This document shows positions 35,691-47,137 of a stretch of 64,000 nucleotides of DNA, piece after piece. Below the pieces are notes generated by a model, which was not told where the DNA came from, did no database searches, and was given only the letters and a program-made list of their open reading frames with translations. This DNA is from Saccopteryx bilineata. Its lineage: Eukaryota; Chordata; Mammalia; Chiroptera; Emballonuridae. Both the position numbers and the translations under genes were made by a program. The stretch is taken from the NCBI RefSeq assembly GCF_036850765.1, contig NC_089494.1:232766779-232830778 (forward strand), read 5' to 3'. Position 1 is the first letter of the stretch. Each line of letters opens with the position of its first letter.

Positions 35691-37565
35691 TTTTGATTGT
35701 CTGTAATGTGTCATCTAAGTACTAGTTGCTATAAGAATTGAGGTTACAGGTAAAGCATATTGGTGAAACCATGCAAGTGAGAAAACAAAGAATTCAGTAG
35801 GCTGCTATTTTTATTTCAAGAAAAGAGATTTTTCTTCTAAGGAACAAGTCAAAAACACCAAGGATGCATAATAGTCTTTGGAAAATCATGTACATGTCTC
35901 AATTTTGCCTTTCTGCTTTCCAGTTCATCTTTCTTCTCTCAGCAGAAGCAGGCTTATAGCATATATTAGCACACATTCTTTTCAGGGTAATGTTTTCCAT
36001 TGAGAGAAGAAAAGTAAATTTCATGAACAGTCAATTGCTCTGTCTCTCAGAAAATTATTTAGGAGTCACAGTAGAATATAGTCAAGATGATTTATGAGAA
36101 AAGAATCAAAGATTCTACTGTGGTCCCAAGAAAAATAGATTTGTCGGTGTTGGAATTAACATATGAAATGAAGTAAGGAACTTGAAAGGAAACATGGCCA
36201 GCACCCATTGATCCATCCTTCCATTTATTTAAGAATTATTTCTTGAGTTCTTATGATGTATAAAAATCTATGGGACATTCTAAGTAAGTAAATGAAAACC
36301 ACTACTCTCAAAAGAAATTTAAACTGCTGACTAAAATATTAGGTAGAATATGGTAAGTACTACAGGAGTATTATAGAAAACAAGCTATAGTGGTACAGGG
36401 GGAAGAACAGGCACAGCAAGTGTCGGTCAGAAATGGCTATGGATATGATACCTGTTGTCAGATGGTGGCCAGCAGGCAAAATAAAGGCATTATTCACTGT
36501 GTTGACAACATAAGGCAAATGGGAGGGATGGAGAAAGCTAAGTGTGTAAGAGGGTTTTATCCAACATCATGGAAAATATTAACTGTCATTTGAAAGCAAA
36601 TGGTTTTATTATGTTAGCAAAATTAAACTATCAAAGGATTTTGAGCTAAAAAAAAACTACCCAAGCCAAGATTTAAAAATTCAATCTGGCTGCATGTAGA
36701 AGAACAGGATGTTGAGAGACAAACTAGACAACTAGTACACCTGTCCAGTGGAAGGATGGCAATAGAATGAAGAGAATTTGTTCATGAAGTATGTATCTGT
36801 TAGGATTGGAATTACAGGAGTATAACAGATAATCTAAAGTAAGGGTGTTTTACCCATGATACAAGTTCATGTGTGTCTCATTTAGGAGAAGACAATTAGT
36901 GACAGTCCTTAACTACTATAGTGAATTCATGGATTCTATACTGCCATCCTCATGTTTTTCAAGATAGTGGCTGGATCTCTGTGATCACATCCTCAGTGCA
37001 AGCCTGAATAAGAAAGCAGAAGTACAAAAAAGGACCTCTATGCCTCTGACACATATATGATTTCATGACTATTTTAATAGGAAATGAGATTTAGGCAGAA
37101 GCAAGACAATCAGAGGTGTCATCAAAGTTGTAATACTGAGTTCATGTCCATTACTTAAGAGAAATACTAAAATCATTAAGGGACTAAGTTTGAAGAAGAG
37201 ATGAGGGTAATTATATCAGGATGAAATATCTCCAAACATAAAACTATGTTCTCTGTCGCAGATACTTTGAAACACTGGAATTTATCATATTTTATTATAA
37301 CTTAAAAGAATCTGGCATAATTAATGTCAAGTTGATTGGCTTATTTATTGGAAATTTGTTACCTGCCTAGTAGCTTTTTTTTTTTTTTTGAGGGAGTGGC
37401 TTTTTTAGCCTTATGATACAATTCAAAGGTGCTATGTTATTGCAATTTATTTTTACAATCATTTTTTTCCTATCATTACCCTGTTTGAAAATTTTTAGAA
37501 TATTGATGAATTGTAGTGTAACTTAATTGCACATGATTGTACTTACAATCAAAGAGCAATGAAGA
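35691..37565. other. Intergenic DNA with a second weak ancient-repeat patch
   Basis: 36205-36580 begins with 'CCATCCTTCCATTTATTTAAG' and has the same kind of blocks as 34355-35135. No gene is supported. Confidence 0.4.
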
Positions 37566-37705
37566 TATTAAATTCATTCACTCATTTGTTTATTAATTTA
37601 ACAAATATTTATGAGCACCTATTATATGTCAGACACTGTTCTGAGTGGTGCAAATAAGGCAATGAGTAACAGATGAGATATTTTCCCCTAAAAGCTTACA
37701 GTCTA
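37566..37705 (+). repeat. Ancient mammalian interspersed repeat fragment
   Basis: 'ACAAATATTTATGAGCACCT' and 'ATTATATGTCAGACACTGTT' followed by 'AAAAGCTTACAGTCTA'. It continues at about 38039-38330 after the SINE insertion ('AAAGCTTACATTCTATAAGG'). Confidence 0.6.
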
Positions 37706-38038
37706 ACCTGACCAGATAGTGGCGCAGTGGATAGAGCATCAGACTGGGATGCAGAGGAGAAGGATTTGAAACCCTGAAGTCGCCAGCTTGAGCACAAGCT
37801 CATCAGCTTGAGATCATAGACATGACCCCATGGTCGCTGGCTTGAGCCCAAAAGTCACTGGCTTGAGCCCAAGGTCATTGATTTGAGCAAGGGGTAACTT
37901 GCTCTGCTGTAGCTACCCCACTCCCAGTCAAAGCACATATGAGAAATCAAGCAATGAAGAATTGATGCTTATCTCTCCCTTCCTGTCTGTCCCTATCTGT
38001 CCTTCTTTCTGCCTCTCTCTTTGTCCCTGTCACACACA
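37706..38038 (+). mobile_element. Bat tRNA-derived SINE (type A)
   Basis: Head 'ACCTGACCAGATAGTGGCGC', the 'CGCCAGCTTGAGCACAAGCT' body, 'AAAGCACATATGAGAAATCA', and a CT-rich tail. TSD TAAAAGCTTACAGTCTA / ATAAAGCTTACATTCTA at 37689-37705 and 38039-38055. Confidence 0.93.
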
Positions 38039-38330
38039 ATAAAGCTTACATTCTATAAGGTATATGGTAACTATTGGGGAGGTCAGATCATCAACAAATA
38101 CACACATAGATATTTATAGAAAGCAGTAAATTGCACTGAGAAATAGAGCGAAGAAAGCAGGATAGTGACACAAGATTGATGAGGTACAGAGGGTATGTGA
38201 GTCATGCATACAGCTGGACAAAAAGCCCTGCGAGCTAACGCAAGAGCAGATGCAAGGCAAAAAGACAGAAAAAGGATAAATAATAAGAATAAAATCATAT
38301 TATGATCTATATCACATTGGAAGGACTTAA

Positions 38331-39784
38331 TTTTAGAATATTTTTAAATGAATGAAGTGAATGAATGGAAGGATGCATGGAAGAAGGAAAGCTCAGATGG
38401 CCTGTAAAAGCAGAGGAAGTGTTTCAAAGTGGTCCGATGAGATTCTTGGGGTATAGATAACGATGTTGCCTAAGGAAAGTAATCAACTCTCTTTTAAAAT
38501 GTACTCGCTTAAAATATTCTAAACTGTTCAATTTGCTTTGCTTTTCTACTAATTTTGAATAGATTTGACCTAAACCAACAATTATCAGAACTAAATTTCA
38601 AGTGCGTGAATCTTTAATACCTTGAGTGTGCATTGTCTAACACTTCCCTCCCTGTGGGCTGAACTGTGACTTCTGTGATCTTCCCAGAGCTATTTTCTTT
38701 TGAAACAGAGCACACAAGTTAAAGTTCTAAACCCATGGCAGGTCTCCATGGTTACAAGAGAACAAGTTGCCTCTTTGTGCCCAGAAGAGCTAGAATTATA
38801 TTCACCTGAAAATGAATAGCACAGGCTGCCTTGTCACAATGACATATTCAAAAGCAAGTTATACTTTTTTGTCCCAATATAAACAGAATGCCTTTAAATC
38901 ACATTAAAAAGAGATGATGAGCATTAATGCAGACAATTATATCAGTCCACGATGACATGTGCTCAGGAACATGATCCCAAGAGGTCAACCGAGAAATAAT
39001 GAATCCACTAAACACCACACTCAAAGTACAAATCTTTCTATAACTAAAGAAATAAGCTACAAAATTGACAAATAACTGATGAAACAGAATACCTATTTTC
39101 TGGAAATAATAATAGATATATAATAATTATTATATATATAATATTAATTTAAATGCATATAAATGAAATGTATATATTTTTTGTATTTGGATTCTATTTC
39201 TTAAATATACTCATGAATTTTCTAAGTTAAGTAGAAAATTTTACATGTATTCATTTTATTTTACTTTTTAGCACCATTAAAAGATATATATATATTTATT
39301 CAAAAGACAATTTGATACTGTTCTACGTGTAGTCACTTTAAATGTATCTTTTTTATTTTTTCAGTATTATTATGATTATATAATTCAAAACTTTATTTAT
39401 AATTATTTGAAAATATTGCACTAAAATAACTTTGACAATTTTGAGTGTGGATACAACTTTTGAAAGCTTTGTAATGGAACTGTTTCATCGATACTTAGCC
39501 AAAAAATAGATTTCTGTGTCTTTTTGCAGGGTGAGGCCTACTGGAACGAGACAGCACAGAGCTAGGCCTATCCAACAGGTGTTACCAGATGTAGGGAACA
39601 GGAAACCCAATCAGGAGGCAGGACAATGCATTGACAATGGATGAGTCACAGAACTATAAAACTATGGAAAGAGGACAAACTAATATAAAAAAAGAATAGT
39701 AAAATTTGGTTTCCATTTTATAGTCTTAAAAAAGATATCTGGTTATGGATATAAGATAGATATCATCCACACTAAAAATATAGA
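38331..39784. other. AT-rich intergenic DNA
   Basis: No gene supported. 39090-39180 is almost pure AT. Confidence 0.4.
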
Positions 39785-39892
39785 CTTTTTTAAAAAAAAT
39801 CAACCTTCTCAACAAAGTATAAATATAATTATACACTACAACCAAGAAAGATTTATCCCAGGAATAAAAATTGGTTTAATATTAAAAAATCA

Positions 39893-40215
39893 ATCCCAGT
39901 TAGTCCTCACTTAACTTCTCAGATAAGTTCTGGGAAACTTCTTATTCCAGTTCAGGATCACAGGTGAACTGAGCCTATCTCAGTAGTTCTAGGCACAAAG
40001 CAGGAACTAACCCTGGACAGGACACCCTTCCATTGAAGGACACACACACTCACACACAAACACACTCACACATATTCAGACTTGGAAATATTAGATACGC
40101 CAACTTTCCTAACATGCACGCCTTTGGGATGTGGGAGGAAACTGGAGCACCTGAGAAAACATGGGCAGACATAGGGAGAATGTGCCCTGTCAGGAATCAA
40201 CTTTCTTTTCTCATT
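39893..40215. repeat. Unnamed repeat inserted in the old L1
   Basis: It begins 'CAGTTAGTCCTCACTTAACT', passes a (CACACA)-rich patch at about 40040-40075, and ends with 'TGGGATGTGGGAGGAAACTG' and 'GGCAGACATAGGGAGAATGT'. Blocks of this kind recur in many vertebrate genomes; family not named here. Boundaries are approximate. Confidence 0.55.
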
Positions 40216-41107
40216 AATTTTATACTACAGCAACACTGAATGAAGAAGCAATATTTAAGGATATCCTGTAATATTATACAATCATCACCTCAACCAACAA
40301 AAAAAAGAAAAATGACACAGTTATATCAAAAACTGCCAAAAAGCAAATGACAAAATCTGAGACCAATTCATGATAAAACTTCTCAGGAAACAAGAATAGA
40401 ACTTCTATGACTTAATAAAGACTAGGAAAAACCTACAGTTAATGTCATTCTTAATGGTGAGAAACTAACTTTCCCATTAAGATCAGCTACAAGGCAAGAA
40501 TTTTTCCTCTCACCATTCCTTTTCAATATCTTACTGTAAGTTCTTGCTAATGCAATTAGGCAACAAAATGAAATAAAAGATCTTCAGATAGGGAAGTAAG
40601 CCATAAAACTGTCTTGTTTCTAGTTGACAGAATCATCTACATAGAATATCCCCCAAAATTAACCAAAACTCCACTTGTGGAACTAATAAGCAATTATAGT
40701 GAGCAGCATACAAGGTTAGTATGCCAAAGGCAACCACTTCTTATATACTGACAATGAACAAGTAGAAGTTGAAATTAAAAATACAATACCTCTTTACGCA
40801 GTTCCCTTGGATTATCTGACTGTAGTAACTATCAAAACTGGTCCAAAAGTAGGCAGAAAATGGAATGAGGGACCAAAAGCCCCAGGAATCGGGAGTTCCT
40901 ACACACAGTCTCTGTGTGCTTGCTAAATGGTGTACATTTCTTATTAATCACAATATTAAAACTCGATCAACACACCAAAAAAAAATACCATTTACATTAG
41001 CACCCCTCAAAATGAAATACTTAGGTATAAATCTTACAGAATATGTATTAGACCAATATCAGTAAAACTACAAAATCGTATAAACAAAATAAAAGAGGAA
41101 CTATATA

Positions 41108-41185
41108 CACTGCTCACAAAAATTAGAGGATATTTTATCACTTTATATTCATTTTGAAATATTTCCTAATTTTTTGTGAGCAATA
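41108..41185. mobile_element. Palindromic Tc1/mariner-like MITE, copy 2
   Basis: Arms 'CACTGCTCACAAAAATTAGA' and 'AATTTTTTGTGAGC' enclose 'TATCACTTTATATTCATTTT'. TA dinucleotides flank it. The centre is the reverse complement of copy 1 at 828-900, so the copies lie in opposite orientation. It sits inside the old plus-strand L1. Confidence 0.78.
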
Positions 41186-41995
41186 TAAATGGATAAATAT
41201 TCCATGATCATGGATAGAAAGACTCAAGATTATCAAAATGTCATGGCCCAATTTGATCTATAGAGTCAAAACAATTCAAATCAAAACCCTGAACGTTATT
41301 TAATGGATATTGACAAACACCATTTAGCAACGTAATATTGAAGGAGAAGATCCAAACTGAAAGACTTATATTACTCAAATTTATGACCTGCTATAAAGCT
41401 AAAATTATCAGGATAATGTGGGATTACTGAATGTAGAGCTAAATAGAACAATATAACAGAAGAAACAGCCCAGAAATGAATCCCAATAAATTCAGTCAAC
41501 TAATCTTTTACAAATGAGTAAAGGCAATACAATGGAGCAAAGATAGGCTCTTTAACAATGGTGCTGAAAGAACTGTACATCATATGCAAAAAAAATAAAA
41601 TCTAGATACAGACATTATATCTTTCAAAATATTAACTCAAAATGAATAATAACATACATGGAAAATGCAAAACTATAAAACATTTAGAAGATATCATAGA
41701 AAAAGATCTACTAGATGACCTTGGATATGTGATGCCCTTTTTTTTTTTTTAAATAAATTTTTATTAATGGTAATGGGATGACATTAATAAATCAAACATG
41801 TCTAGGTTATTTTGCAATCAAATTATGTTGCAAACCCCTCGCCCAAAGTCAGATTGTACTCCGTCACCCTCCATCTAGTTCTCTGTGCCCCTCCCCCTCC
41901 CCCTAACTCTCTCCCTCCCTCCCTCCCATGTCCTCCCTCCCCCCCCCCACCCTTGGTAACCACCACACTCTTGTCCATGTCTCTTAGTCTCATTT

Positions 41996-44900
41996 TTATG
42001 TTCCACCAATGTATGGAATCATGTAGTTCTTGTTTTTTTCTGATTTACTTATTTCACTTCTTATAATGTTATCAAGATCCCACCATTTTGCTGTAAATGA
42101 TCTGATGTCATCATTTCTTATGGCTGAGTAGTATTCCATAGTGTATATGTGCCACATCTTCTTTATCCAGTCTTCTACTGAAGGGCTTTTTGGTTGTTTC
42201 CATGTCTTGGCCACTGTGAACAGTGCTGCAATGAACATGGGGCTACATGTGTCTTCACGTATCAATGTTTCTGAGGTTTTGGGGTATATACCCAGTAGAG
42301 GGATTGCTGGGTCATAAGGTAGTTCTATTTGCAGTTTTTTGAGGAACCACCATACTTTCCTCCATAATGGTTGTACTACTTTACAGTCCCACCAACAGTG
42401 AATGAGGGTTCCTTTTTCTCCACAGCCTCTCCAACATTTGCTATTACCCGTCTTGTTGATAATAGCTAATCTAACAGGAGTGAGGTGGTATCTCATTGTA
42501 GTTTTGATTTGCATTTCTCTAATAACTAATGAAGCTGAGCATCTTTTCATATATCTGTTGGCCATTTGTATCTCTTCCTGGGAGAAGTCTCTGTTCATGT
42601 CCTCTTCCCATTTTTTTATTGGATTGCTTGTTTGTTTGTTGTTGAGTTTTATGAGTTCTTTGTAAATTTTGGATATTAGGCCCTTATCTGAGCTGTCGTT
42701 TGAAAATATCAGTTCCCATATAGTTGGCTGTCTGTTTATTTAGATATCAGTTTCTCTTGCTGAGCAAAAACTTTTAATTCTGATGTAGTCCCATTCATTT
42801 ATCTTTGCCTTCACTTCTCTTGCCATTGGAGTCAAGTTCATAAAATGTTCTTTAAAACCCAGGTCCATGATTTTAGTACCTATGTCTTCTTCTATGTACT
42901 TTATTGTTTCAGGTCTTATATTTAGGTCTTTGATTCATTTTGAATTAATTTTAGTACACGGGGACAGGCTGTAGTCGAGTTTCATTCTTTTGCATGTGGC
43001 TTTCCAGTTTTCCCAACACCATTTGTTGAAGAGGCTTTCTTTTCTCCATTGTGTGTTGTTGGCCCCTTTATCAAAGATTATTTGACCATATATATGTGGT
43101 TTTATTTCTGGGCTTTCTATTCTGTTCCATTGGTCTGAGTGTCTATTTTTCTGCCAATACCATGCTGTTTTGATTATCGTGGCCCTATAATATAGTTTAA
43201 AGTCAGGTATTGTAATGCCCCCAGCTTCATTCTTTTTCCTTAGGATTGTTTTGGCTATTCGGGGTTTTTTATAGTTCCATATAAATCTGATGATTTTTTG
43301 TTCCATTTCTTTAAAAAATCTCATAGGGATTTTGATGGGAATTGCATTAAATTTGTATATTGCTTTGGGTAATATGGCCATTTTGATTATATTTATTCTT
43401 CCTATCCAAGAACAAGGAATATTTTTCCATCTCATTGTATCTTTTTCGATTTCCCTTAACAATGCTTTGTAATTTTCATTATATAGGTCCTTTACGTTCT
43501 TTGTTATGTTTATTCCTAGGTATTTTATTTTTTTTGTTGCAAACGTGAAGGGGATTATTTTTTTGAGTTCGTTTTCTAATATTTCATTGTTGGCATATAG
43601 AAAGGCTATGGACTTTTGTATGTTAATTTTGTATCCTGCGACCTTACTGTATTGGTTTATTGTTTCTAATAATCTTTTTGTGGAGTCCTTCGGGTTTTCG
43701 ATGTATAGGATCATATCATCAGCAAAAAGTGATAGCTTTACTTCTTCTTTTCCGATATGGATGCCTTTTATTTCTTTGTCTTGTCTGATTGCTCTGGCCA
43801 GAACTTCTAGCACCACGTTGAATAAGAGTGGAGAGAGTGGACAACCCTGTCTTGTTCCTGATTTAAGGTAGAAAGTCCTCAGTTTTATGCCGTTTAATAG
43901 GATGTTGGCTGATGGATTATCATATATGGCCTTTATCATGTTGAGATATTTTCCTTCTATACCCATTTTGTTGAGAGTCTTAAACATAAAATTGTGTTGT
44001 ATTTTATCAAAAGCCTTTTCTGCATCTATTGATAAGATCATGTGGTTTTTGTTCTTTGTTTTGTTGATATGGTGTATTACGTTAACCGTTTTGCGTATGT
44101 TGAACCATCCTTGAGATTCTGGGATGAATCCCACTTGATCATGATGTATTATTTTTTTAATATGTTGTTGTATTCGGTTTGCCAGTATTTTGTTTAGTAT
44201 TTTAGCATCTGTATTCATTAGAGATATTGGTCTGTAGTTTTCTTTCTTTGTGCCATCCTTGCCAGGTTTTGGTATGAGGGTTATGTTGGCCTCATAAAAT
44301 GTGTTTGGAAGTATTGCTTCTTCTTCAATTTTTTGGAAGACTGAGTAGAATAGGAACCAAGTCTTCTTTGAATGTTTGATAGAATTCACTAGTATAACCG
44401 TCTGGGCCTGGACTTTTATTTTTGGGGAGATTTTTAATTGTTTTTTCTATTTCCTCCCTGCTGATTGGTCTGTTTAGGCTTTCTGCTTCTTCATGACTCA
44501 GTCTAGGAAGGTTGTATTGTTCTAGGAATTTATCCATTTCTTCTAGATTGTTGTATTTGGTGGCATAAAATTTTTCATAGTATTCTACAATAATTCTTTG
44601 TATATCTATGATGTCTGTGGTGATCTCTCCTCTTTCATTTTGGATTTTATTTATTTGAGTCCTGTGTCTTTTTTCCTTGGTGAGTCTTGCCAAGGGTTTG
44701 TCAATTTTGTTGATCTTTTCAAAGAACCAGCTCCTTGTTTTATTGATTTTTTCTATAGTTTTTCTGTTCTCTATTTCATTTATTTCTGCTCTGATTTTTA
44801 TTATCTCCTTTCTTCGGCTGGTTTTGGGTTGTCTTTGTTCTTCTTTTTCTAGTTCCTTAAGGTTTGAAGTTAAGTGGTTTACTTCGGCTCTCTCTTGTTT

Positions 44901-45821
44901 GTTCATATAGGCCTGAAGTGATATGAACTTTCCTCTTATTACTGCTTTTGCTGCATCCCAGAGATTCTGATATGTCGTATTTTCATTTTCATTTGTCTGT
45001 ATATATCTTTTGATTTCTGCGCTTATTTCTTCTTTGACCCATTCATTTTTTAGAAGTATGTTGTTTAGTTTCCACATTTTTGTGGGTCTTTCCCTCTCTT
45101 TTTTGCAGTTGAATTCTAGTTTCAAGGCTTTATGATCAGAAAATATGCTTGGTACAATTTCAATTTTTCTAAATTTGCTGATATTTTCTTTGTGGCCCAA
45201 CATATGGTCAATACTTGAGAATGTTCCATGTACACTAGAGAAAAATGTATACTCTGTCGCTTTGGGATGAAGTGTCCTGTAGATGTCTATCATATCCAGG
45301 TGTTCTAGTATTTCGTTTAAGGCCACTATATCTTTATTGATTCTCTGTTTGGATGACCGATCTAGAGCCATCAGCGGTGTATTGAGGTCTCCAAGTATGA
45401 TTGTATTTTTGTTAGTTTTTGTTTTAAGGTCAATAAGTAGCTGTCTTATATATTTTGGTGCTCCTTGGTTTGGTGCATATATATTAAGGATTGTTATGTC
45501 TTCTTGATTCAACTTCCCCTTAATCATTATGAAATGACCATTTTTGTCTCTGAGTACTTTTTCTGTCTTGTAGTCAGCATTATTAGATATGAGTATTGCT
45601 ACGCCTGCTTTTTTTGGGGTGTTGTTTGCTTGGAGTACTGTTTTCCAGCCTTTCACTTTGAATTTGTTTTTATCCTTGTTGCTTAGATGTGTTTCTTGTA
45701 GGCAGCATATAGTTGGATTTTCTTTTTTAATCCATTCTGCTACTCTGTGTCTTTTTATTGGTAAGTTTAATCCATTTACATTTAGTGTAATTATTGACAC
45801 TTGTGGGTTCCCTACTGCCAT
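41996..45821 (-). pseudogene. L1 ORF2 (endonuclease/reverse transcriptase), broken
   Basis: ORF2p nicks target DNA and reverse-transcribes L1 RNA. The start is the ATG at 45821 ('[19 protein letters not shown]'). The endonuclease part is intact in the 498-residue first piece, with N of NVNGLN, E of LQETHL, D of GDLNTPL and the SDHKAL histidine. The frame breaks at about 44340-44390 in '[10 protein letters not shown]' and resumes in a 484-residue piece carrying the reverse-transcriptase motifs, including [13 protein letters not shown]. That piece ends in a stop where a Trp is usual (about 42935). The last open piece (42598-41996) holds the C-terminal zinc-knuckle pattern [18 protein letters not shown]. 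Further stops lie between 42598 and 42935. Confidence 0.95.
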
Positions 45822-46143
45822 TTTATAAATTGCTTTCTGTTAGTTTTGTATCTAGTTTGATTCTTCTCTTTTGTTTTTCTATCATTTGTTTTTGTTTGTT
45901 TGTGTTCCATACTTCTTTCCTCTGTTGCTACCTTTTTTAAGTCAAGTGTTTTTGTGGTGGTTTTTTTAAGGGTGGTTACCATTAAGTAATGAAAAGGGTA
46001 CCTACCATATTCATTGTAGTACCCTATCTTATAAGTATTTCTGCACTTCATCATCCTTTGCTACTGTTAATCTCCATCCTCTCCCCCTTTTTCCTTTGTT
46101 GTCACAGTTTAAGTTTGGTTTTATTGTGTTCTTGGTGGAGCTG

Positions 46144-47137
46144 TTACTTGTGGTGGTGTTTTCTTTTGTTCTTTGAATCTGGTTGGAAAACCCCCTTTAG
46201 TATTTCCTGGAGTGGGGGCTTTCTGTTGATAAATTCTCTCATCTTTTCTGTATTTGTGAATGTTTTTATATCTCCTTCAAACTTGAAGGATAGCTTGGAT
46301 GGGTATAGTATTCTTGGCTGAAAGTTCCTCTCTTTCAGGGCTTTAAATATTGGGGTCCACTCTCTTCTAGCTTGTAGAGTTTCTGCTGAGAAATCTGATG
46401 ATAATCTAATAGGCCTTCCTTTATATGTTGTACTCTTCTTTTTCCTGGCTGCCTTGAGAATTTTTTCTTTGTCATTGGTTTGTGTCATCTTTATTATGAT
46501 GTGCCTTGGAGTGGGTTTGTTGGGGTTAAGAAAACTTGGTGTTCTCTTTGCTTCTTGAATTTGAGGCTTTAGTTCCTTCCACAGGCTTGGGAAGTTCTCG
46601 TCTATTATTTGTTTGAGTATATTCTCCATTCCATTTTCTTTCTCTTCTCCCTCTGATATACCTATTATTCTTATGTTATTCTTTCTGATGGAGTCAGACA
46701 ATTCCTGTAGGGCTTTCTCATTTTTTATTATTTTTGAGTCTCTTTCTTCTTCTCTCTGTTGTGCCTCAAGTTGTTTGTCTTCTATTTCACTAATCCTATC
46801 TTCAATCTGGGCTGTTCTGTTAGCTAAGCTTGTTACCTCGTTTTTCAGCTCGTGAATTGAGTTTTTCATTTCTGTTTGATTTGTTTTTATAGTTTCAATT
46901 TCCTTGGTAATATATTCTTTGTGTTCATTGAGTTGTTTTCTGATCTTCCTATATTGCCTTTCTGTGTTTTCTTGTATATCTCTGAGTATTTTTAAGATTT
47001 CTATTTTAAATTCTGTCATTTAGCTCCAAGGCTTCCAATATGTTAAGTCTTTTGTCCATAGATTTTTCCACATCTATTTGTGTTACCTCTCTTTCTTTTG
47101 TATCCATAATATTCGATTTCCTCTTTCTTATCGGCAT
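46144..47137 (-). pseudogene. L1 ORF1 (RNA-binding chaperone), one frameshift
   Basis: ORF1p coats L1 RNA as a coiled-coil trimer. The best start is the ATG at 47137 ('MPIRKRKSNIMDTKEREV'). About 40 codons later ('LEALELND') two bases seem missing at about 47019-47025, causing a stop. The next frame is open for 291 residues to 46144, with a coiled coil ('ERQYRKIRKQLNEHKEY', 'EDRISEIEDKQLEAQQ'), an RRM-like middle ('RIIGISEGEEKENGMEN') and a C-terminal domain with 'RRKRKSTTYKG'-type basic stretch (seen as ARKKKSTTYKGRPIRL). About 330 residues in total, near the usual ORF1p size. Confidence 0.92.

Larger units (their letters stand above)
39785..41738 (+). mobile_element. Old L1 (ORF2 part), plus strand, upstream half
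   Basis: Decayed L1 ORF2 sequence in plus orientation. Visible blocks are 'CAACCAAGAAAGATTTATCC' (39840s), 'CATGATAAAACTTCTCAGGA' (40370s), 'TTAAGATCAGCTACAAGGCA' (40477) and 'GACCTTGGATATGTGATGCC' (41717-41736). Sequence continues after the young L1 at 49455. A foreign block at about 39893-40215 and the MITE at 41108-41185 interrupt it. No open frame survives. Confidence 0.8.

Noticed and set aside
43506..43871. Plus-strand open frames at 43-47 kb (for example 121 codons at 43506-43871).
   Set aside because: These are antisense shadows of the L1 ORF2 and ORF1 on the minus strand.
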